A stretch of DNA of 64,000 bases from Catenaria anguillulae PL171. Lineage: Eukaryota; Blastocladiomycota; Blastocladiomycetes; Blastocladiales; Catenariaceae. A model generated the notes under the pieces. The model saw nothing but the letters and a program-made list of their open reading frames with translations. It made no database searches and was not told the DNA's origin. Positions 46,098 to 56,160 of this stretch are shown piece after piece (the first letter of the stretch is position 1; each line of letters begins with the position of its first letter). The translations under genes were made by a program, and so were the position numbers. The stretch lies in the NCBI GenBank assembly GCA_002102555.1, contig MCFL01000003.1:558001-622000 (forward strand). The letters run 5' to 3'.

Positions 46098-46775
46098 ATA
46101 AAGGTTGTCAATCTTCCACACCTTCTGTATTGCTCGACACTTCGTTTTCTCTCCTGAGAGACGCGTCGCAGACACGCGTCGAAAATGCAAACAGGCTTGA
46201 CTCATTCAAAAAATATCCAGTGGCGCTGTTTCACGACGCTGATGAGCCTTTTTGGGCTGACCGCAGCCAGCCCAATAAAGCCGCACGCCTGCTCGTTGTT
46301 CCCCGAAAAACATGCATTTCACCAAAGCTCGAGCTGGAAAATGGACGGTGGCGCTGAGAAAAGGCTCATCCCTCTCGCATTGGCAGCTGGTGGATTGGCA
46401 TGGGCACACGTGAACGGGTTTCCGAGGCGGCTTGTTGGTCGGAAATGAGCTTAATTGGCCACTTCATTCGCCCGACTGGCTGGCTGCATGCACATGCACG
46501 GGAGAAGCCCAAAAACGGTGCACTGTTGAATGGCGGCTGCGGTCTGTCAACGTTTCCTGCCATTCGCTCATAAAAGTCATCATCCCCTCCAACTCACAAC
46601 AACCCCTGCCCTTTTGATGCTGGACCCATTCCTCCACAATCACTCGGCCGTATCCATCCAACGCAACCGCACAGCCGCCACACGCCCGCGGCGACGTTCT
46701 TCCCTACCATTTACCATAGACCAGCTAGACCGATAGATCCCCCGACATACCGACCCGAAAACGCCACAGTTCAAC
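46098..46775. other. Intergenic region upstream of tyrosinase 1, with TATA-like box
   Basis: 678 bases between SAC1 and the first tyrosinase. ATAAAAG at 46570-46576 is the best TATA candidate, about 200 bases before the ATG. Nothing else recognised. Confidence 0.45.
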
Positions 46776-48209
46776 ATGCACCTTTCCACTCCCTTGCTGC
46801 TCGTTTTGATCGTTGCGCTCTTGTCGGCGGCCCCTGGTGCTCAAGCGCAATGCCGCCGTCGCCGCGAAATCCGCAACTTGTCTGGTTCGGAGCGTGCGGC
46901 CATGGTCCGCGGGTTCCAAGCCATGGCTCAAGACGGCACACTGGAGCGCTTGCGTCGCACGCATCAGGCCAACCTCGGCACGGCTCACAACACGGAGTGG
47001 TTTGCATTGTGGCATCGGTAAGTTGCAAACAACATCATGCATTGTCTCGCGCACGTGTCACTCATCAGCTGACTCACTCCTTCACGGTTTGTCTCCCCAT
47101 GCATATGCCATCAGCGCCTACCTCATGCAAGTCGAAGACGAGCTCCTTGCTCACACCGGCGGCCTTTCCGGCCTCCCATTCCATGATCTCAGTCGTGATG
47201 CCTCGGATCCAGCGAGCTCGCCCGCTTTTTCGGCCAGCATGTTTGGCCAACTCAACTCGGGTTGTCTCCTCGGCGTTAACTACGATGGTCGCTGCCTTGA
47301 ACGCAACGGACCAAGTGGGAACTGGGGCCAGTGCGCTGGTGGTGTGGTCGCGAGTATCATTCGCGGATCGGACGATTACCGCCAGTTTTCGGGGTCGATT
47401 GAGGGGTATGTCTGTCCATGAGGCACGATCAACGTTCGATGCGCGAGACATGCTGACTCGTCCAATTCGTTTCTACCATAGGACATGCCACAACCGTGTC
47501 CACTCTGCCTTCCCCAACTCTGCCATCTACTCGACCGGTACATCGCCATGGATCCCTGGTTCCACCCTTTCCACGCCGGAATTGATTACTTCTTTGCCCA
47601 ATGGCAAAACTCGCACTCCAACACGGGTGGCATCGACCTGAACCGCCGCTTCCTCGGCAAGACGGTCGCCGAGCTGTTTGCCTACTCTGAGGGCAGCGGG
47701 TGTTACACGTACGAGGGCGTCAACCCGCCCACACCTGTTCCCACGCCATCGACCACCACCACCTCGGCCCGTTCCACGACCACGTCGGCCACCACTACCT
47801 CGGCGGCCGCGACGCCAACCGGCTCGCCCAACGACGGCCGCAACGCTGGCAACGCGACCGATCCCGCAGCTTGGATCCCCGATTTCGAAAAGATTCCCGA
47901 TGAGTGGTTTGCGACCATGCCCAACATGTTCACCAAGGATCAAATTGACGGCTTCAACCGCATTTTCGCCACCGCGATTCAGTACCTGCGCCGGTTGCGC
48001 GACGAGGGCAAGCCGTTGCCGACCATGAACGACTTCAAGTCGATCACGGGCAACTCCAATTGGACTTCTGAGGGCATCAAGAAGATGCAGGGTAAGGGTC
48101 GTCCGATGAGAAGAAGGATGCTGCTGGGTCGGGCGCCATGGCGTCGGTTGGGGGCATGATGGTTGCCATGATTGTCGCTGTTGCAACTGTTCTTGTCGTT
48201 GGCATGTAA
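46776..48209 (+). CDS. Secreted, GPI-anchored tyrosinase-like copper protein 1
   Basis: Seen: signal peptide (LLLVLIVALLSAAPGAQAQ), CuA region with RRTHQANLGTAHN and FALWHRAYLMQVEDELL (split by an intron in WHR), CuB residues in CHNRVHSAFP and DPWFHPFHAGIDYFFAQWQ, then a Thr/Ser-rich linker. A small helical C-terminal region (NDGRNAGNATDPAAWIPDF, WFATMPNMFTKDQIDGFNR) precedes a hydrophobic tail (MMVAMIVAVATVLVVGM) ending at 48207-48209, typical of a GPI signal. Family knowledge: tyrosinases use a type-3 dicopper centre with three His per copper to oxidise phenols, for example for melanin. Odd: the usual HH pair of CuB reads FH here; the second His, the ligand, is kept. Two one-base slips (about 47540 and 48095) break the frame. 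Tandem with copy 2. Confidence 0.8.
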
Positions 48210-48852
48210 TTCCGCCCACATTTTGTCCAAGATTTCATGTTGCATATGTTTCTTCCTTTTTTAAATGCATTCGCGCATTGCCATGAGATTTCTGCGCCAC
48301 TTTGATTCCCAATACACGCCGTTGTGTATACCTCATTGACCCACATTGCAAGACCGTCACCGATACCTCTTCCTTCGTCACTGACCACTCAGACTTCCGC
48401 TTGGAGCAGGAGTGCGAGTTGCTGTGAAGCCGAACAGCACAACAGCATGGCAGCTCGGATGCTGTCGCACATATTTGGACCGAGCGCGTTGACATGAGTT
48501 CACCAGCCTGATTGAGCGTATCGGCTGGATGCCTTGTCACTTTGAGTCATCCCTTCCCATTCCCACAAGTGGACGCATGCTTCATTTTCTTTACACTTTT
48601 ATCCCGACGCCACCACCAGGCGGCTGCGGCTCGTACCGTAATAAGGGTGGGCAGCTTGAGGTGAATTCAGCGTTTGGATCGAAGCGGAGGGACGGTTGCT
48701 ATAATACCTCACTGTCACCCGCTTCCACCGCCGCCGGGGTATGACAATCAACGTTCATGCCCGCCTTGATCGGCATTCCCAGCAGATTGCACATTGCAAC
48801 CATTGCTAGACCAAATAGATACACCCTACCACACACACCACCAACTTCCATT
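48210..48852. other. Intergenic region between the two tyrosinase-like genes
   Basis: 643 bases. TATAATA at 48700-48706, about 150 bases before the second ATG, is a good TATA candidate. It shows no obvious similarity to the promoter of copy 1, so the duplication is not very recent or did not include the promoter. Confidence 0.45.
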
Positions 48853-50285
48853 ATGCGTTCCATCTCCATTCTTGTTGCCATCGTTTTGGCACTCCTCGCA
48901 TCGACTCAATCAGCCGACGCCCAATGCCGCGTCCGCAAGGAGCTCCGGGACCTGTCTGGCTCCGAGAAGCGTGCCCTTGTGGATGGCCTTGTTGCCATGC
49001 ACCGTGACGGCTCATTGGAGCGCCTCAGGAAGGTCCACGCCGACAACATCCCTGTTGCGCACAACACCAACAACTTTTTGCTGTGGCATCGGTATACATT
49101 TCTTTGGTTCAGTCATTCCTGGCTAATTCCATTCCAACTGACACGCGCCTTCCGTTTCTCTTGCTTTAAATTTCCCATCATTTAGCGCGTTCATGTGGGA
49201 TGCCGAGGATGAACTCTTGAGGCACACGAGTGGACTCAGCGGCATGCCGTACATTGACTTGACGAGGGACGCACGGGATCCGGCCAGCTCGCCAGCGTTC
49301 CGCAACGACCTGTTCATGCCTTGAACTCTGGATGTCTCTTTGGCATCGAGTACGCCGGGTGCTTGCAGCGCAACGGTCCAAATGGTCCATGGGGTCAATG
49401 CGCTGACTCGATCATTTCGTCCTTGATCCGCGGCACCGGCGACTATGTTTCCTTCTCCGTGGCCATTGAAGGAGGTGCGCTTGCTTTCCACTTTCCAGCT
49501 CAATTCTTGGCTCCCATGCTCACTTTCGCGTCTCATGTTTGCAGGCTGCCACAACCGCGTCCACTCGGCCTTCCCAAACAGCCAGCTGTACTACACGGAC
49601 CGCTCGCCTATTGACCCGTTCTTCTACCCCATGCACGCCGGTACCGACTACTTTTTCGCCCAATGGCAAAACCTTCACTCAGACGCGAGCGGTATGGACA
49701 TGAACCGACGCTTCCTCGGCCGCACGATTGGCGAGCTGTTTGCCTACTCGGACGGTCCTCGCTGCTACCGCTACCAAGGCGTCAGTGCGCCAAGCAACCC
49801 TCCCGCTTCAAGCACAACTACAACGCGTGGCAGTTCGACTTCGGCCTCGGCCACACCCACTGGCACCGCAACGACTGCTGGGCCCAAGCCCACCGACTCG
49901 CCCTCGGACGGCCGCAACGCTGGCAACGCAACCGACTCTGCTGGCTGGATCCCGCCGTTTGAGAAGATTCCGACGAGTGGTTTGCGACCATGCCCGGCAT
50001 GTTTACGCAAGACCAGATTGACGGGTTCAACCGTATCTTTGCCAAGGCCATTGAGTTTTTGAAGCGGTTGAAGGACGAGGGCAAGACGCTCCCGACCATG
50101 GGCGACTTCAAGTCCATCACGGGTAACGGCAACTGGACGTCCGAGGGGATCAAGAAAATGTCCCAGGACAAGGGCTCAAATGCTCCCGCAGCCACGCCAG
50201 GGTCGGGAGCCAGTGGTCTGAACGTTGCCTTTGGTGTGGCTCTCGCTCTTGTTGCTGCCTTGGCTTCGGCTCGGTTGGCATGTAG
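48853..50285 (+). CDS. Secreted, GPI-anchored tyrosinase-like copper protein 2
   Basis: A tandem paralogue of copy 1 with the same intron positions. Seen: signal peptide (ILVAIVLALLASTQSADAQ), RDLSGSEKRALVDGL, IPVAHNTNNFLLWHRAFMW (CuA), CHNRVHSAFPNSQLYYTD and DPFFYPMHAGTDYFFAQWQ (CuB), a Ser/Thr-rich linker, TQDQIDGFNRIFAKAIEFL, ITGNGNWTSEGIKKM, and a GPI-type tail (LNVAFGVALALVAALAS) ending VGM with TAG at 50283-50285. The first residue of the CuB HH pair is Met, against Phe in copy 1. One-base losses near 49320, 49974 and 50270 divide the frame; each lies at a short C or T run or next to one. Likely an extracellular phenol oxidase or copper-binding wall protein; activity cannot be judged from sequence. 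Confidence 0.8.
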
Positions 50286-50650
50286 AGTGAGTTGTGTACT
50301 CATTGGTCTGCTTGGTTTCATTCGTTGTCCTTCATGACCCATCCATTTGTATCTTTACCCGTTGGCCTCGCACTATTCTCATGCCCCTCAAAACTACATA
50401 TACATGCTTCACTCTCACGCAGCATTCGAGTCCCGCATAACGTGCTCCCCACCGTGGTCTCGCATTTCGCATTCCCTTGCCAATGTGTGAAAATGGCTCG
50501 TTTGGAGTAAGCGACCAATGGTGAGACTCGGTCTTTGGTACATGGATATACAGAACATGACACCTGGTGCAAGTAGCAATGGGATGATACAACGGGACAA
50601 CAATCAACAAGATCAATGGATATAATATCAAAACAACGGGCCGCACACAC
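50286..50650. other. Convergent intergenic region
   Basis: 365 bases between the ends of tyrosinase 2 and the membrane-protein gene. No gene or structured element seen. Confidence 0.45.
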
Positions 50651-52433
50651 TCAATCACTTGCCTCTTGCTCCTCAGGAACAAACGCTGTTGCCGCATCCA
50701 TGTTGCGATTCGGAAAAACAACTGCGGCCCACAACGAAAACCACATACCCACATTGTGAAACCCGAGAATCAATGCGAGCCGAATCCACAGCGACATTTC
50801 GAGCATGGACTGGGCGTTCCAGTTGGGCGTATCCGCCACCGTCCCATTGTGTGTTGGGTCGCGCCGAATCCACACGGCTGCAGACGTCAGTTGCACGACG
50901 TGGTAAAGATTTCGCCAAAGTAGCACAGCATAACACCTGTCAGAGTAATGCGGAAATTGACGATTTGTTTCTGCAACGAGCATGCATTGATGAGGAGGTT
51001 GAGCTCAAAATGAGAATCAAAAGAAGATGCGAGGATGACGGACCTGCACAAGTGTTGCGAATGCGCGAAAGGAGGCGGGCACCAAAAGACGAGAAAAACG
51101 ATGCGCATGACTGGGAACGGATCGTATCCAGTTTTCTGGAATGGTAAAAAAGCAAGCGTGGAGGAGGAGGGTGAGCTTGATGACATGTTGACTGAGTGAC
51201 GAGCAAGGTACTACATATGATACATACCATGACTGGCTCGCCATTGCTCCGCCGCTGTCGTCCGTCGGCACAACTGGTATAAGGATGGGAATCCACTCTT
51301 GAATCATCATGAGATCCCGGGCAATAAAAGTCACTGCAGACATCTGCATGAGTCCAAACAGACGGTGTTGTTCAGTCAGAAACGGGAACGAGCACTCGCC
51401 GAGAACGTGAAAGGATGCTTGAACGCACAGCTGCAATAAAGTGATACACAATGACGATACGCCAGAGTCCATTGAAGCGTAGCTCGGGGATACACAACTT
51501 TCCCGCCAGCCCAAGTGATGCAATCCAATGCAATTTCTTGTTCACAATAGTCGACCTGCGCCGTCTCGCGTTGTGGCCATCTTGCTCCAATCCCCTGCTG
51601 CTGCTGCTCGCTCGCGCATGGACGTGGTATCTGGGCGGGCGCTCGCGAGCAACATCGCCATACTTCGGCAATTCTTCTGACCGGGTGGACTGCGCGTCAA
51701 AGTCGTCCTCTGGCCGCGGAGGAAGCGCCAGAATTGGGTCTTGACGATCGTGACGGAGTGTGTCGTGGTGCGGGTCAATTGCAATGGGCGGAGCATGCGA
51801 GGCGTCTGATGTTGGGTCGAGAGTGGACGGTGGTGAACTTGACTCGGTGATGACCACAGGCGGCCGTTCAGAGAGACCTCTGTGGAGTCGCAGGCTGTGG
51901 ATGGTTCCGCGGTTGGCGGAGGCAACTCTCCAGAGTTTGGGCGAGAGGAAGTTGACATGGGGATGAGGGAGGGGATCCACTTTGCGGGAATTGCGTGAGC
52001 GTCTTCCAGAAAATGCATAGACTGGCAAGATTATTCTGTTGCATCATTACTACAGTATGCGGGCGCTGGATGCGCATGTCAGCCTCTCTTCCGCACACCA
52101 TGTCCATATGGCCGACAGCAGGCTAATTGCGAACAAGTGATGAACTTTCGCGGCGAGTGCTGCACACCAACGCCACATCATGCTGGGTAATGATCCTGTC
52201 CATTTGCAAACAACATTGGGCATATCGCAGGATTGCTTGCGCCTTGTAAATGCCAACACCAACCGACAATCGAAACACTCGTGACGCGGATGCGGAGGAA
52301 CGTCGACTCCCAAGCGCTGAAATGGCGACGGTGGACAGCAAACGATGTCGAGGGTGTTTGGCACGAGACCGGCGACAAAGACCTGAGCGACTAACCGTGA
52401 AGAGTGGGGAATTGAAGGTGAAGGCACCACCAT
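50651..52433 (-). CDS. Multi-pass membrane protein, unrecognised
   Basis: I do not recognise the family. Seen, from the N-terminus: hydrophobic QVFVAGLVPNTLDIVCC, then VGVGIYKAQAILRYAQCCLQ and RIITQHDVALVC in another frame. A disordered Pro/Ser/Asp-rich insert follows (51600-51990), then HWIASLGLAGKLCIPELRF, GLWRIVIVYHFIAAV, FLTEQHRLFGLMQMSAVTF, IQEWIPILIPVV, ITLTGVMLCYFGEIF, and a last helix LWIRLALILGFHNVGMWFSL before the stop at 50651. At least six or seven helices and several introns are implied. A seven-helix receptor-like protein is possible, but I see no diagnostic motif. The start near 52433 and the exon joins are uncertain. The stretch 52434-52772 before PCF11 holds nothing I recognise. 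Confidence 0.42.
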
Positions 52434-52772
52434 AGATTTATTCAGGATGAGAGACCAACGCCTCTTCGTACGGGGTGCGGGATTGCAGGCAATAAACCGT
52501 CGCGTCGTGTCATGTCTCACCTTCAAATGTCTCGCGGGTCCATTCTTCCGTTTCTAGGCCAATGGCCCCATGCGGAGTTGGCGGAGGAGCACGTCATGTA
52601 ACATTAGATTTAAATTGATACATTCAAGCGAAAATAGGTTAAGAAATGACCTAACGAATTAGAACCTCGAATGGGAAAACACCATGGAAATGTATGCGAC
52701 CAATGAACTGCAGTACGGTCAAGAAACATGAAAGAGAATCAAGGGTTTCGGGCATATATATTGTGCATAGAC

Positions 52773-55700
52773 TCACGGTGTAGCAAGCCGCAGCTTCTTG
52801 ACAGCCTGGTGTATCGGAGAAAATACAAAGACGAGAATGTCGGTTAGCGTAACCGGAAAGGAACAAAGTCACAAAGCCGTGTCTTACGTACAGATCCCGA
52901 CGTTACCGACCCGCCGCTCTCTGCCCGCTCATGCCCACCATTTGCCGCATGATCTTCCTCGTCCACGGCCGCCGCACTGGCTGACCGTTTCTTTGCCTGG
53001 CGCTCGCGCTTGCGCTTTTCAGCCCGCCAACACTTTGTATGATAATACTCGCCCTCAACAAGCACGGCAGCATCCTTGATGACCCAATCATCTGCGTCAA
53101 CATCATATCCGGTATTGAACCGCTCCATGCAAACTTGACACGACAAGACCTCCCTGGCCCCCGACGCGCCGGTGGGTACGACAAGCCGCTTGGCTGGCGA
53201 CGCCAGTGGCGAATCGCCGGCACCCATTTCACTGTCTCCGTCATCCGACATGTCGCCCAACATGGACGCGGACGTGTCGTCGCCGCTGGTTGTGGCCGCC
53301 ATCCCCGATGTAAAGAAACTGGGTGCCGCCTGCGCCGCCGACGTATCCTCGTGAGCATTTGAGACCCAGGCGTCACGCGTCGACAACCAAATCCGCGACT
53401 GGATCGAGTGCGCCGTGTCGCGTGCCTTGCGGTTCATGCGGAAGTGCAGGTCCATGTGTGCGTCGAGCTTGCTTGTGCGGTCGCCGCCCGCAGTCGTAGA
53501 TTTGACCGTGGAGAAGCGGAGCCCGCATTGTGAACATTTCGAGAGGTGGCGTGGGTAGATGAGTGCGAGTGCATCCGGGTGCAGGCTGTGAGATGATACA
53601 TGGACAGTTGAATTGCTCACCCAATCGTTAGAGAAAGGACAGAGAGAAAGTAGGGTACAAGGGTTGGAAAATGGATATCGTTTTCCTTGCGAGTCACATT
53701 TCGACAAGGGCAACATTTTTACAAAAGAACGGAAAGTGGGTACAGGTTGGTAGTAGAGATGGAAGAGAATGAAGCCATAAATCGAGACACGTTGATACAC
53801 CCATCACATACGGAACTGATTGCCCACGAATTGGCTACAATCAATCACATCGGACAAAAAATGCGAAACCATTAAGGCACTTCCTCGCCCGGTTGCAGAG
53901 TGTGCAATGAGTCGCCGAAATCACCGGTGGCGACCACCAAATGATGTGCCGTCGATCGCCATCACTCTTGACTCGGCCTTTACTCAGCCGTTATCGTTTG
54001 CAGAAGCAAAATGCTCCAAAAACTATGCGGCCAGAATGTTGATTGCCAAAGTGCCACAATACGTTGCAAGGTCGAGGGCAATCCGATTTGTGGTAAAGAA
54101 GACAGAAAAAACCCAAGAAATAGGGCCAGAAAAGCAGAACACACGACATGTAGGCAACGAAATGACGAAAGGAGAGGAAAAATCGATCACCAAATCAATG
54201 AACGCAACATACCCGCTCGAAGAAATAGAGATCCGTGGAAACTGCGAATTGTCTTTCACTGTTGCCGCTTGTACGTCTGCTGGTCCAGCAGGCTGCCCGG
54301 CGCCTGACACGGACGACGGCGGAGAAGGCAATGCATTTGGCTTGGCTATTCCGGGGAGGAGTGCCGAAGCCAACGCGGCCAGTTCCGATGCAGGCAAGCT
54401 TGCAATGTTCAAAGGCGCCGCGCCAGAACTGGCCAGTGTCGTTGTTGTCGTTGGAATTCCGAACGCGGGCGGTGGTGTTGATGTTGACGTAACCGTTGCC
54501 GGCAGTGCGAGAGGAAGTGAAAGAGACGGCACAGAAATGGTCGGGGTCAGGGCCGCTGCTTGCACCTGCTGGGCTGCAACAAATTCTTGGGTCAATTGGC
54601 TCACCGTCGACCTCACGACAAGGAGCTGGTCCGGCGGGATTTGGCCTGTAAGCACCATGGTGCGCAGCTACACCCAGAAAAGTAGAGTTAGAGCTAGGTA
54701 CCAGACCGGAAAGGAAACAAACAAACCGAAAAGCGAAGTGGACATACCTGAATGAGGGCGTCCAATTTCTGTGCATTATCAAGATCCAAAGGATTCGTGG
54801 CCTTGCGTGCCGTGCGGGCCTCGACAAGCAAATTCAGTTCGGAAATCACTGTTGTTGTTGGTGACATTGGTGGCGCATGGAATCCCGCAACACCCGCCGC
54901 GGGCACCATTGCCCCAAGTCCACCTGGCTGAGTCGCGATGCTTGGAAACATGGCGGCCGGCGCCGGAGGAGCGGGAAATGCGGGTAAGCCCATGGCCACA
55001 GGCCGCGGCACAGAGCGCACAAATGCGTCGAGCTGGTCCAAGACTTGTGCGGGGAACACGGGACCTTGGACCGGTGAGGTGGGTTGCGCCAGGTATTGAG
55101 CACCTTGAGCAACGAGTGGCGGCTGCGTTCGTCCGAGGCAAGGAATGCATCTTGGTATACTCGGACAATGACGGGTGTAAAGAGCTGGATGTAGGGGCCG
55201 CCAAGGTTTTTCAGAATCGAGTCGATCAAGTACATGATGGGGAGCTTGACCATCGTGGGGCCTGTGTTGGCCGGCGGCAGCAACGTCGCAATCCGTCCGC
55301 GAATCGCAAGGTCAAACAAGCAAGGGCGGGCATCAATCAAGTATTTGTGGAGGGTAAGAGTCACACACAAACATGACATTGACATAAGGAAACAGCACAA
55401 GCAAAGCGCAGGGCAACGAGCCAAGATGACGCCAAGGGGGGTGAACCATGGAAAAAAAAAGATGGGCACGTTACGTCAGAAAAGTTGGCAAGATGACATC
55501 TCTGCAGTGATATGGATGACAAGTACGCACCGAAAGTGACCGCTCCACGATGGCAGCAACAATTGCGGGAGCAAATGCCATGGACTCGTGGGCAATGGTG
55601 GTGAGGCTGACAATGGCGGGCCGGGTCGTGTCCTTGAGCTCTGTGAGCGACCGCAAGTAGTCGAGGCGGACAGCGTCATGTGACGGGTCGGGCATGGTCA

Positions 55701-55779
55701 TGGTTCTCGTTGGTGCGGTAGCGTGCTTGGTGGCTGGAGCTGACAATGAGGGTGACGAGGACGAGGACGGAGGAGTCAT
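52773..55779 (-). CDS. PCF11: Pre-mRNA cleavage complex II protein PCF11
   Basis: Seen: N-terminal CTD-interacting domain (YLRSLTELKDTTRPAIVSLT, ESMAFAPAIVAAIVERSL, KLPIMYLIDSILKNLGGPYI, VYQDAFLASDERSRHSLLKV), then a Pro/Ala-rich middle and a short helical segment. After introns comes the C-terminal zinc-binding pair: SKCSQCGLRFSTVKS with LDAHMDLHFRMNRKARD, and LSCQVCMERFNTGYDVDADD with a closing YYHTKCW. A last small exon ends LRLATP at 52773. Family knowledge: Pcf11 in cleavage factor IA binds Ser2-phosphorylated RNA polymerase II tails through the CID and links 3'-end cleavage to termination; the two zinc fingers flank the Clp1-binding segment. This resolves what look like three separate frames into one gene. 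Confidence 0.83.
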
Positions 55780-56160
55780 TCGTCGGGGTTCAGGTCGGAA
55801 GTGGGGGCTTTGTGACTGTTGAGGGTAGCTTGGCAGTGAAAGTAGAGTGGAATGCGACGAGTGGCATTAGGGCTCTGCCGCTGTGGTGATGTTTGCATGA
55901 ATGGCGTGACTAAATATGATGCGTTGTGAAAGAGAGAGGCGTTTTTTGGGTTCGATTTCCATTGTGACTGCCAAACTTTGCCCTGCGAACGATAGATCGG
56001 CGGCACTCATGTTTCTCGATCCGACATCACGAAGTCAACCTACATCCTTGTGCTCTGCGAAAAGCCCTTGTCGACCTCAGTCAGAGAGAGTAGGAGGGGC
56101 CTCAGTCCAGTCAGTATACAGCACGTAAGTGTATTAATGAAATCCATCAAGGATCGGCTA
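55780..56160. other. Intergenic region between AP-3 beta and PCF11
   Basis: 381 bases with both genes on the minus strand, so the PCF11 promoter lies here. No clear element seen. Confidence 0.45.

Noticed and set aside
52844-55779. Three separate genes (CID protein, Ala-rich protein, zinc-finger protein)
   Set aside because: In order on one strand they make the standard PCF11 architecture with plausible introns.
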